A DNA stretch of 13,461 nt, taken from contig JAVMKJ010000171.1 in NCBI GenBank assembly GCA_031732855.1, forward strand, positions 1 to 13,461, read 5' to 3'. Shown one piece after another: positions 6,583 through 13,307 of this stretch. How positions within the stretch are numbered: the first letter of the stretch is position 1; each line of letters opens with the position of its first letter. Under the pieces are notes generated by a model. It ran no database searches. It had not been told where the DNA came from and was given only the letters and a program-made list of their open reading frames with translations. The DNA comes from JAVMKJ01 sp031732855. Lineage in GTDB: Bacteria > Pseudomonadota > Gammaproteobacteria > Competibacterales > Competibacteraceae. The position numbers were made by a program, and so were the translations under genes.

Positions 6583-7989
6583 CTACTCCGCCTCGTCCTC
6601 GTCGTCGACCTGATAGTCCTTGAGGCGGCGCTTCAGCGTCGACAGGGGGATGCCCAGTTCCCGCGCCACCGCCGCCTTGTTGTTCCGGTTCCGGCTCATC
6701 GCTTCCAGAATCATCTGCCGCTCCATGTCCTTGAGATGAGCGCGGGCGTCCGCCGCGCCGGGTTTCGGGATGGAGGTCGATTCGTCGGGGCTGGCGAGAT
6801 CGAACGGCCGGATCGGAACGGCGGGCGCCGGCGCCTGAATCGGCGGCGATTCCCTGGGCAGCCGCAAATCCTCCGGACGGATTTCCCGGTCGCCGCACAG
6901 CACCGCCGCGCGTTCCAGCACGTTGCGCAACTCCCGCACGTTGCCGGGCCAGTCGTGGTGTTGCAGCGCCGCCATGGCCGACCCCGAGATCCGGCAGTTC
7001 AGCTGCAACTGTCGACACAGGTGCTCGGTGATCGTCGGAATGTCCTCGCGAATCTCCCGCAGCGCCGGGACGTCGATCGGCACCACCGACAGGCGGTAGA
7101 ACAGGTCGGCGCGGAAGGTGCCGGATCGGACCATCCCCGCCAAGTCGCGGTGGGTGGCGGTAATGACGCGCACGTCCACCCGGGCCGACTTGTCGGAGCC
7201 GATCGGCGTCACCTCGCGGGTTTCCAGCACTCGCAACAGTCGCGGCTGCAGGTCGAGAGGCAGTTCGCCGATTTCGTCGATGAACAGGGTGCCGGTATGC
7301 GCCTGCCGGAACGCGCCCTCGCGCGAGCCGGTGGCCCCGGTGAACGCGCCCTTGATATGGCCGAACAAGTCGTTGCGCACCATCTCCGGATCGGCCACCG
7401 ACGCGTCGAACACCACGAACGGTCCCGGTCGGCCGGAAAAGGCGTGCAGGGTACGGGCCACCAGCTCCTTTCCGGCCCCGGATTCGCCGTGCAGGTGCAC
7501 GGTGGTCGGGGTGGGAGCCACCGCCCGGATCAGGCCGTACAGTTCCCGCATCCGCTCGCTGGCGCCCACCAGTTCGCCCAGATGGTCCTGGCGCGGTACC
7601 GCCACTTTTCGTTCCTCGGTGTGCTGGCGGATCTGGAGTTGCGAATAACCGAGCCGGCATTCGGCCTTGGTGGGCACGTAAGCCTCGGTGATGCGCACGT
7701 CGTTGATGAAGGTGCCATTGGTGGAACCCAGGTCGCGCAGCAGCAGTCCGTTCGGGGTCATGCGGATCTCGGCGTGCCGGCGCGAAACCGTCCGGTCGGT
7801 CAGGACGATGTCGTTGTCCGGGGCGGAACCGATACGCACGGTCGGCAGTCCGAGGCTGACTTCCAAGCCGGCGTCCGGTCCGGAAGTCACGCGCAATTCG
7901 ATCGCTTCGAATTGAACTCGCAGCTTGGACTGGGAAGCCGCGACGATGATCTCGGTGCCATCACCGCTCAATGGTTTGGATGAAGCCAT
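6583..7989 (-). CDS. FHA-domain sigma54-dependent transcriptional activator (enhancer-binding protein)
   Basis: A 468-residue three-part activator. The N-terminal FHA domain (about 34-115) has RIGSAPDNDIVL, SRRHAEI and DLGSTNGTFIND, the phosphothreonine-binding loops. The AAA+ core (about 138-378) has Walker A GESGAGKE (168-175), the sigma54-contacting GAFTGA loop (214-219), Walker B GTLFIDEIGEL (233-243), FRADLFYRL (292-300) and WPGNVREL (347-354), all intact. A Fis-type helix-turn-helix follows (about 435-458, NNKAAVARELGIPLSTLKRRL), then a short acidic tail. Control is thus by binding a Thr-phosphorylated partner, not by a receiver domain. The ATG at 7989 is preferred over the GTG at 8016, which would lie at or before the transcription start predicted from the likely promoter. 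No Ser/Thr kinase gene is in the window. Confidence 0.95.
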   Translation of the reverse strand: MASSKPLSGDGTEIIVAASQSKLRVQFEAIELRVTSGPDAGLEVSLGLPTVRIGSAPDNDIVLTDRTVSRRHAEIRMTPNGLLLRDLGSTNGTFINDVRITEAYVPTKAECRLGYSQLQIRQHTEERKVAVPRQDHLGELVGASERMRELYGLIRAVAPTPTTVHLHGESGAGKELVARTLHAFSGRPGPFVVFDASVADPEMVRNDLFGHIKGAFTGATGSREGAFRQAHTGTLFIDEIGELPLDLQPRLLRVLETREVTPIGSDKSARVDVRVITATHRDLAGMVRSGTFRADLFYRLSVVPIDVPALREIREDIPTITEHLCRQLQLNCRISGSAMAALQHHDWPGNVRELRNVLERAAVLCGDREIRPEDLRLPRESPPIQAPAPAVPIRPFDLASPDESTSIPKPGAADARAHLKDMERQMILEAMSRNRNNKAAVARELGIPLSTLKRRLKDYQVDDEDEAE

Positions 7990-8006
7990 CTCGTCACCGG
8001 AATAGT

Positions 8007-8017
8007 TGTGAATCACA
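8007..8017. promoter_or_regulatory. TGTGA-A-TCACA palindrome at the activator promoter
   Basis: An 11-base perfect palindrome (TGTGA, one central A, TCACA) sits immediately downstream of the -10 box, overlapping the expected start of transcription. Its position would suit an operator, for example for autoregulation. Its half-sites equal those of CRP, but the one-base spacing is not that of a CRP site. Confidence 0.35.
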
Positions 8018-8019
8018 CA

Positions 8020-8046
8020 ATTCTATACCAATCCGGTCCGTGTCAA
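8020..8046 (-). promoter_or_regulatory. Likely sigma70 promoter of the FHA activator gene
   Basis: Read on the - strand, a perfect TTGACA (complement of 8041-8046) is followed, 15 bases later, by TAGAAT (complement of 8020-8025). An overlapping TATAGA preceded by TGG resembles an extended -10. The spacing is shorter than the ideal 17, so strength is uncertain. Transcription would start near 8010-8014, which leaves about 20-25 bases of leader before the ATG at 7989. Confidence 0.5.
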
Positions 8047-8303
8047 TCCCAATGATGGCGGATTTCCTCGGGACGTCATCCGACGCGGGTTGCCGTGCGC
8101 CTTGCGAGTCGCCCACCGTCCAACCGAGCCAAGCGGCGCGGGAGGAAGAGGCCAGGTTCCTGATGCCGCAATTTGGATTAGAGCTTGATTTGTAAATCAG
8201 CAGTGCTTAGCTTAGGGGCATCCAATCGATCCAGAACAACAAGATTTTCGGCGACGGTACCGAGGGGGACTTCGAAATCGTGTGACCGATTTTTTTCGGA
8301 CAC

Positions 8304-8317
8304 CCGTCTCGAGACGG
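8304..8317. promoter_or_regulatory. 14-base perfect palindrome upstream of the dCache-HAMP gene
   Basis: CCGTCTCGAGACGG is a perfect 14-base palindrome that ends 42 bases before the ATG at 8360. It could be an operator or, in RNA, part of a leader hairpin. A purine-rich ribosome site AGAGGA (8347-8352) follows it. Confidence 0.4.
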
Positions 8318-8359
8318 TTCGGAATCGCTCGCCGTTCCATGCAAACAGAGGATTGAATC

Positions 8360-9451
8360 ATGACGGAAGCGAAATCAGGGTTCGCTTTGAAAATCTTCCA
8401 TAAAATACTTTTGACGATGATCGCGGTCGCGCTGATCCCCATTGGGGGGCTATTGTATATCGGCGGATACCAGATCGAGCGGGATTGGCGTCAGAACGCC
8501 AACCTGAACCTGACGCTGACCGCGAACGGCCTGGTCGGCAAGGTGAACGGCTGGATCGACATGAATCTGCGGGTCCTGCGCGAAAACGCCGCCCTGCCCG
8601 ACATCGCCTCGATGGATGCCGCCCGGCAGAAACCGGTCCTCAAGGCGATTCAGAACAGCTACGAATGGGCGTATCTGGTTTTTACCGTCAACCGCGATGG
8701 CCAGAACATCGGTCGCAGCGACGATGAACCTCCTCAGAAATTCAAATACGGGGATCGAAGCTACTTCAGGCAGGTTCTGGAAGGGAAGCCGCTCGGTCAG
8801 GAGGTCGTAATCGGCAGAACCACCCAGAAGCCGGCGTTGATCATGGCCGGGCCGATTCAGGACGGCGGCAATCCGATCCGCGGCGTTCTCGCCTTGGCCA
8901 TGCATTTGGTGGATGTTTCCCAGGTGGTTACCGGAGCCAGGATCGGCAAGACCGGCTTCGCCATCCTGGTTGATGAGAACAACAAGGTGATCGCCCATGG
9001 CCAGCCCGAGCAGGTCGCGCAGGCCTTGCAGGATCTGAGCGGCCATCCGGCCCTGCGCAACCCGGAGTCGGCCCAGGCACCGATTATCCATGAGGACGCG
9101 GGAAAGCGCATCGTCGCCTTTACCCAGAAAACCAGCCTGGGCTGGACCCTGATCGTGCAGCAGGATTACGACGACGCCTTCGCGCCCTTGCTGGCGGCCC
9201 GCCGAGACGCGCTTATCCTGATTGCGTGCGCGCTGGTCCTGGTGGTGGTGGTCGCCTATGTCCTCTCCCGGCAGTTGGCCAGTCCGATCGTCGAGCTGAC
9301 GGCCATTACAGAAGATGTCAGCCGGGGCCATTTCGACAGGAAAGTCATCGGCACCGAGCGTCGCGACGAGATCGGAGCCTTGGCGCGCGCCATCGACCGA
9401 ATGGCGGTCAGCATCAAAATGGCTTTCGAACGGCTGCGCAAGAAAGCGTGA
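8360..9451 (+). CDS. dCache-HAMP membrane sensor without an output domain
   Basis: A 363-residue protein with the upper half of a chemoreceptor or sensor-kinase layout. TM1 is at about 17-37. A double-Cache periplasmic domain spans about 40-280 (FTVNRDGQNIGRS, YGDRSYFRQVLEGK, GRTTQKPALIMAGPI, then the membrane-proximal TGFAILVDENNKVIAHG and LGWTLIVQQDYDDAF). TM2 is at about 283-303 and a HAMP domain at about 302-355 (LASPIVELTAITEDVSRGHFDRKV, RRDEIGALARAIDRM). The protein stops eight residues later (ERLRKKA), with no MCP, kinase, GGDEF or phosphatase domain and no sign of a frameshift into one. AGAGGA seven bases before the ATG supports the start. It probably passes its signal through a partner protein, the next gene being the best candidate. 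Confidence 0.93.
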   Translation: MTEAKSGFALKIFHKILLTMIAVALIPIGGLLYIGGYQIERDWRQNANLNLTLTANGLVGKVNGWIDMNLRVLRENAALPDIASMDAARQKPVLKAIQNSYEWAYLVFTVNRDGQNIGRSDDEPPQKFKYGDRSYFRQVLEGKPLGQEVVIGRTTQKPALIMAGPIQDGGNPIRGVLALAMHLVDVSQVVTGARIGKTGFAILVDENNKVIAHGQPEQVAQALQDLSGHPALRNPESAQAPIIHEDAGKRIVAFTQKTSLGWTLIVQQDYDDAFAPLLAARRDALILIACALVLVVVVAYVLSRQLASPIVELTAITEDVSRGHFDRKVIGTERRDEIGALARAIDRMAVSIKMAFERLRKKA

Positions 9452-9513
9452 TTCGACGGGTTCGGTAGCGTCGTCCGCTCCAGGAAGGAACGCATTTTGG
9501 AGGTAAGTGGATC

Positions 9514-10059
9514 ATGGCCCAACCGCAACTTCTGTACTTCGTACAATTCGTAAGAGAAGAACTGCACAGGCTGTGTCTGGAAAAACGCACGGGAATCCTG
9601 TTCGTCGCCAGCGTCGATAATCGTCTGGTCCAGTTCGGCCTGGATCAGGGCGAAATCGTTTTCGTGAGCTACCAGAACAAGCGGGGATCGGAAGCCTTGC
9701 TGTTGCTGCAGGGACAGGACTTCAAGGTCAGCGTGACTCGCTTTGTCGAGGGGCAGCGTCCGGTGAGCCGGCTGGATCTACCCCTCACGAACCAGATTCT
9801 CGAGCAACTCCATGGTGGGGTTGGCCGGCTGCCGGTGACGGGCGATCCGGCCAGCCGGCGGACGCTGACCGATAAGGCGAAGGCCGTGCTGGAACAGGAG
9901 TTGATGGAATTCATCGGCCCGATGGCCGCGATCATTTGCGAGGAAACCTGGGGTTCGGTCAGCGAGATGGAGGCGGCGTTGGAGGTCTTGGGCCGGGAAT
10001 TGCCGGATCCCGGCCAGGTGGCGCGCTTCCGCCAGAACGTGCTCAAGCGGCTCGCATAG
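9514..10059 (+). CDS. PATAN/DUF4388-like small signalling protein
   Basis: A 181-residue soluble protein. The first half (about 8-78) looks like a PATAN/DUF4388-type domain: KRTGILFVASVDNRLVQFGLDQGEIVFVSYQNKRGSEALLLL, the pattern 'R-T-G-x-L ... F-x-x-G-x-I' in which a beta-sheet domain follows an amphipathic helix. The second half (about 118-181) is a separate helical domain beginning LTDKAKAVLEQELMEFIGPMAAIICEE, similar to small C-terminal domains that accompany bacterial kinases and cyclases (DUF8082-like, by recollection). GGAGGT (9499-9504) supports the start. It lies 62 bases after the dCache-HAMP gene on the same strand, so the two are probably one operon. Family assignment is from pattern only. 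Confidence 0.7.
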   Translation: MAQPQLLYFVQFVREELHRLCLEKRTGILFVASVDNRLVQFGLDQGEIVFVSYQNKRGSEALLLLQGQDFKVSVTRFVEGQRPVSRLDLPLTNQILEQLHGGVGRLPVTGDPASRRTLTDKAKAVLEQELMEFIGPMAAIICEETWGSVSEMEAALEVLGRELPDPGQVARFRQNVLKRLA

Positions 10060-10081
10060 AAGACCGGTTCGATTCGGGGGG

Positions 10082-10129
10082 CCGCCGGTCGGGCACCGAC
10101 CGGCGGGGATACACCGCCCCTTGTGGCGG
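10082..10129. terminator. Two tandem GC-rich hairpins after the PATAN-like gene
   Basis: CCGCCGGTCGG (10082-10092) pairs perfectly over 11 bases with 10096-10106 around a GCA loop, an unusually stable stem 22 bases after the stop codon at 10059. A second hairpin follows: CCGCC (10114-10118) with GGCGG (10125-10129), loop CCTTGT. Neither has a T-run, so they are not textbook intrinsic terminators, but their place suits transcript 3' end protection or pausing. Confidence 0.5.
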
Positions 10130-10218
10130 GTATATATGGAGTCGTCAACCGCCGGCCGGCCGGTTCGATGTTCCCACTGCGTGCTTGCCAATTCCACCAT
10201 TTCGCCACGAACGACACC
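10130..10218 (+). promoter_or_regulatory. Leader of the amidohydrolase gene with a TATATAT box
   Basis: TATATAT at 10131-10137 is the only AT-rich run in this neighbourhood and could serve as a -10 box for the gene starting at 10219. The matching -35 position (around 10108-10113, GATACA) is poor. The frame is open here back to a GTG at 10123, but the residues encoded before the chosen ATG do not resemble the family. Confidence 0.3.
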
Positions 10219-11025
10219 ATGTCCGACCCTTTTGTTGCGTCGCCCCTGCTCGGCCCCGGCGATCCGCCGCCGTTTGTCGTGGCCAACCCGAACGGCCGGG
10301 CCCCGGTGGTGCTGGTTTGCGACCATGCCAGCAACGCGATTCCCGCCGCGCTCGGCCAGCTCGGATTGGGGCCTGCCGAGTTGTCCCAGCACATCGCCTG
10401 GGACATCGGGGCCGCCCGCGTCGCCCGGCTGTTGGCGGCGCGGTTGGACGCGCCCGCGGTGCTGGCCGGCTTTTCGCGGCTGGTGATCGATTGCAACCGC
10501 TCGCCCGGCGATCCCACCTCCATCGCCGAGGTCAGCGACGGTATCTTCATTCCCGGCAACCGGAATCTCGACGACGCCGCCGCCGAGGCCCGGTTGAACG
10601 AGGTGTTCTGGCCGTATCATCACGCCATCACCCGGATGCTGACGCATCGCTGGCGGCACGGGCACGGTCATGCGCCCGCGCTGATCGCCATCCACAGCTT
10701 TACCCCGGTGATGAACGGGTTCCGCCGCCCCTGGCAGCTCGGCGTGCTGTGGAATCGCGACCCGCGTCTGGCCGGGCTGTTGATCGCCCGGTTCCGGGCC
10801 GATCCCGAACTGTGCGTCGGTGACAACGAACCCTATTCGGGGCGCGAGGTTGGCTTTACCATGGACACGCACGGCGGCGCGGCCGGCTTGCCGCACGTGG
10901 AAGTCGAAATCCGCCAGGATCTGATCGCCGACGATGCGGGGGCCGAACGCTGGGCGACGATGGTGGGCGATGCGCTCGAGGCGGCACTGACGGATGAAAG
11001 CGTCTGTCGAATGATTCACTACTGA
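10219..11025 (+). CDS. N-formylglutamate amidohydrolase family protein (COG3931 type)
   Basis: A 268-residue zinc-hydrolase-like protein of the N-formylglutamate amidohydrolase family. Conserved points are VCDHASNAIP (33-42), D62 in AWDIGAARVA, FSRLVIDCNRSP (85-96), IAIHSFTPV (157-165) and the final VEVEIRQDLI (227-236), with histidines and acids placed as in zinc-site members. In histidine degradation the classic enzyme releases formate from N-formylglutamate. This subgroup occurs away from hut genes, as here, so the true substrate is uncertain. The ATG at 10219 (MSDPFVASPLLGPGDPPPF) is chosen because family proteins begin this way; its ribosome site is weak. It lies on the same strand as its neighbours, 96 bases before the cyclase gene. 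Confidence 0.9.
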   Translation: MSDPFVASPLLGPGDPPPFVVANPNGRAPVVLVCDHASNAIPAALGQLGLGPAELSQHIAWDIGAARVARLLAARLDAPAVLAGFSRLVIDCNRSPGDPTSIAEVSDGIFIPGNRNLDDAAAEARLNEVFWPYHHAITRMLTHRWRHGHGHAPALIAIHSFTPVMNGFRRPWQLGVLWNRDPRLAGLLIARFRADPELCVGDNEPYSGREVGFTMDTHGGAAGLPHVEVEIRQDLIADDAGAERWATMVGDALEAALTDESVCRMIHY

Positions 11026-11121
11026 AGGCGATCCGGTGGACGATTCTTCCGAACCAGGATCGGCAGGGTCGCGCGCGGAATCGACACCGACGAGCGTTAG
11101 CCGTGTTTGAACGAGGCAATC

Positions 11122-13110
11122 ATGATGGAACGAGCGGGCGATGACGGGGATTCCGGGAAGGTGGAGGGTCCACGGCACTCGCGGATGGTGATTCTGGCGC
11201 TGGGTTATGTCGCCGCCTGGGTCGGTCTTTGGCTGCTTTCGAACGTCTTGAATCTGGCGGCCGGCGTCAGTCTCTGGTATCCGCCCGCCGGCCTGACCTT
11301 CGCCATCCTGCTCGAGCGCGGCGCGCGGGCCTTGCCGTTGCCGGTGGTTGCGTCGCTGATCGCCGGGTCGACCCTCTGGTCCTGGGAGCAGTGGCCGTAT
11401 TATCTGATGGCCAGTCTGGCGCCGGCGCTCGGCTATCTGGTGGCGACCCACGCCCTGAGGAGCCGTCCGGGTGATTTTCGGCGGGACAGATGGCGCTTCA
11501 ACGACCCGCAGCGGGTGGCGACCTTTCTCGGTATCGCCGCCTTTGGCGCGCTGTTCGCGGCGCTGGCCGGTACCGGGATCCTCCATGCCGCCGGCATGCT
11601 GCCCCCGACGCGGTCTCGGCTGGAAATCGTGCTGGGCTGGTGGGTCGGTGATTTTGTTGGAGTGGCCACGATCGCGCCGCTGGCGTTGATCCTGGTGGCG
11701 CCGCTGGCCCGGCGTTTCGGCGAGGGGCAGCCGATCCGCCGCCCTCGCTCGCCGTCTTCGCCCGGTCCGCAACCCACCCGGCTGGTGTTGCTGCAGATGG
11801 TGTTCTCGATGGTATTGCTGGTGGCGTTGTTCTGGGCGCCGAACCATTTTTCACACGATGGACGACCGCACCCGTTCATTACCCTGCTGCTGTTGCCGGT
11901 GCTGACCTGGATCGTGGCGACCCGCGGCATGCGGGGCACGGTGCTGACCGTGTTCCTGTACGAGTTGGGAATCGTGGCGATGGTGGCGCTGCTCGAGCCG
12001 GCCGATTCGGCGTTTCAATATCAGATCGTGATGGCGACCGTGGTGGCGTCGGGCTTGCTGACCGGGGCGGTATCCAACGCGCGGCTTGCCGATATCACCC
12101 GGTTCCGCGATCTGGCCGAGGTTTCCAACGATCTGCTCTGGGAATTCGATGCCGACGGCCGTCTGTGCGATCTGAGAGGGCGCTTTCCTGGCGCCACCGA
12201 ACCGCGGGGCATTCATCTGGGGGCGAACTGGCGGGATTTTATCGTTACCCAGGAACAGGACGATTTTGCCGCGCTGAAGACGGCGGTCGGGCGGCGGCAA
12301 CCTTTTCAGCAACTTGTGTTGCGCCTGCGGTTGCCCGGACAGGAACGATCGGTCTGGACTCGCAACAGCGGTAGTCCGCTGTTCGACGACGACGGCGAAC
12401 TCCTGGGTTACCGCGGCACCACCACGGACATCACCGCCCACAAACAGGCCGAAGCGCTACGGGAAAAGGCCGAGGCGCTGATGCGCGACTACGACCGCAC
12501 GGTGGAAGCCAAGGTGGAAGCCAAGGTGGAAGCCAAGGTGGAGGAGCGTACCCGCAAGCTGACCGAGGCCAGCTTGCGCAACTGGCGGATGGCCAACTTC
12601 GACAGCCTGACGGGAATGCCCAACCGCAATCTGCTGTTCGAGCATCTGCGCAAGGATTTACAGCAGGCCCGGCGCCAGTGGCGGCTGTTGGCGGTGTTGA
12701 TGGTGGATCTGGACGGCTTCAAGCAGGTGAACGATACGCTCGGTCACGACATGGGCGACGAGTTGCTCCGGCAGGTCGCCGAACGCTTGCGGCAGTGCGT
12801 GCGGGCCACCGATACCGCTGCCCGCCTGGGCGGAGACGAGTTCGTGATCGTGTTGCCGGACCTCGGACATCCCGATGCCGCCGCCGCCGTGGCCCGGAAA
12901 ACCATCGCCAGACTGGCCGAACCGGTGCCCTTGGGTGAGGCCAGTCCCGTGGTCACCGCCAGCGTGGGCATCGCACTCTACCGACCGGAACTGCCCGCCA
13001 ATCTGGATCAGGCGATGACCCTGCTTCGCCAGGCCGATAATGCGATGTACGCGGCCAAACGGGCCGGCAAGAACGGCTGGCGGTTCGCCGACGAGTTGGA
13101 TGGACAATAG
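11122..13110 (+). CDS. MASE1-PAS-GGDEF diguanylate cyclase
   Basis: A 662-residue membrane protein. MASE1 sensor region (about 20-320) with multiple membrane helices and the hallmark SLWYPPAGL (50-58). PAS domain (about 330-440, VSNDLLWEFDADGRL to YRGTTTDIT). A helical linker contains three VEAK units (461-472). GGDEF domain (about 490-655) has DSLTGMPNRN, the complete active site GGDEF (570-574) and the inhibitory RxxD site (R561-D564) five residues upstream. It should therefore make cyclic di-GMP and be inhibited by it. No EAL or HD-GYP domain. The frame extends to a TTG at 11107, but the ATG at 11122 is preferred, with GAGG (11113-11116) five bases before it. No ligand for MASE1 can be read from sequence. 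Confidence 0.95.
   Translation: MMERAGDDGDSGKVEGPRHSRMVILALGYVAAWVGLWLLSNVLNLAAGVSLWYPPAGLTFAILLERGARALPLPVVASLIAGSTLWSWEQWPYYLMASLAPALGYLVATHALRSRPGDFRRDRWRFNDPQRVATFLGIAAFGALFAALAGTGILHAAGMLPPTRSRLEIVLGWWVGDFVGVATIAPLALILVAPLARRFGEGQPIRRPRSPSSPGPQPTRLVLLQMVFSMVLLVALFWAPNHFSHDGRPHPFITLLLLPVLTWIVATRGMRGTVLTVFLYELGIVAMVALLEPADSAFQYQIVMATVVASGLLTGAVSNARLADITRFRDLAEVSNDLLWEFDADGRLCDLRGRFPGATEPRGIHLGANWRDFIVTQEQDDFAALKTAVGRRQPFQQLVLRLRLPGQERSVWTRNSGSPLFDDDGELLGYRGTTTDITAHKQAEALREKAEALMRDYDRTVEAKVEAKVEAKVEERTRKLTEASLRNWRMANFDSLTGMPNRNLLFEHLRKDLQQARRQWRLLAVLMVDLDGFKQVNDTLGHDMGDELLRQVAERLRQCVRATDTAARLGGDEFVIVLPDLGHPDAAAAVARKTIARLAEPVPLGEASPVVTASVGIALYRPELPANLDQAMTLLRQADNAMYAAKRAGKNGWRFADELDGQ
12502..12537 (+). 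repeat. 12-base tandem repeat, three perfect copies, inside the cyclase linker
   Basis: The unit GTGGAAGCCAAG is repeated exactly three times (12502-12513, 12514-12525, 12526-12537), followed by GTGGAG as a diverging partial copy. It encodes V-E-A-K three times in the helix between PAS and GGDEF. The unit is a multiple of three, so copy-number change would keep the frame. Confidence 0.95.
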
Positions 13111-13273
13111 CAATGGCGTCGATCGACCGTTTTTCAGTTCTTCGAGGGTTTTTGTGGCCAGGCTGGTTTGGGGATCGCTCGCAGAAATTGGTTCTTCGAC
13201 GGTTCTTTTCACCCTTCAGGGCCTCCAAGGCCACCTTCGCCTGGAGCTCGCTGCTAGACTGCTTCCTTGCCAC
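13111..13273 (-). pseudogene. Decayed 5' fragment of an IS3-family transposase orfA
   Basis: From a GTG at 13273 the - strand reads ARKQSSSELQAKVALEALKGEK, the typical N-terminus of IS3-type OrfA proteins (usually '...EFKAKVALEALKGEKTVAELA...'). A good ribosome site (GAGGAGAT on the - strand) precedes it. After GEK the frame breaks: the following TVEE is found one base out of frame, and later pieces (SPNQ; LEEL) fall in different frames. Only about 50 codons remain; there is no OrfB and no recognisable IS end on the left. The fragment stops near the cyclase stop codon. It is an inactive remnant. Confidence 0.65.
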
Positions 13274-13307
13274 GTCGATCTCCTCGTTCGCTGGGTGGCA
13301 TTCTATC

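Larger units (their letters stand above)
8018..8359. other. Long intergenic region between the activator and the dCache-HAMP gene
   Basis: No credible gene lies in these bases; the open frames here are short and lack family features. Apart from the activator promoter at its left end, it contains two dyads: TGATTT-GT-AAATCA at 8186-8199, and the 14-base palindrome at 8304-8317. Between them is an AT-richer stretch and CCGA-T6-TCGG at 8286-8299. I looked for a GG-N10-GC sigma54 box and found only a poor one (GG at 8087-8088, GC at 8099-8100). No convincing sigma70 promoter for the downstream gene was found. Confidence 0.5.

Noticed and set aside
8007..8017. CRP site at the activator promoter
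   Set aside because: The half-sites TGTGA and TCACA are separated by one base, not the six needed for CRP.
8023..8040. ATACCAAT near the activator promoter as a second MITE end
   Set aside because: It shares ATACCAAT with the tip of the element at 13308, but the similarity does not continue and no partner end was found.
8087..8100. Sigma54 -24/-12 promoter
   Set aside because: GG-N10-GC is present, but the rest does not match TGGCAC-N5-TTGC.
8185..8200. FNR box or tRNA anticodon arm around TTGATTTGTAAATCAG
   Set aside because: The spacing between TTGAT and ATCA(G) is six, not four, so it is not an FNR site. There is no TPsiC arm, acceptor stem or GTTCGA motif around it, so it is not a tRNA.
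12658..13212. 184-codon open frame on the - strand across the end of the cyclase gene
   Set aside because: Most of it is antisense to the conserved GGDEF domain. Only its first codons (TVEEP...) contain the out-of-frame continuation of the IS3 orfA remnant.
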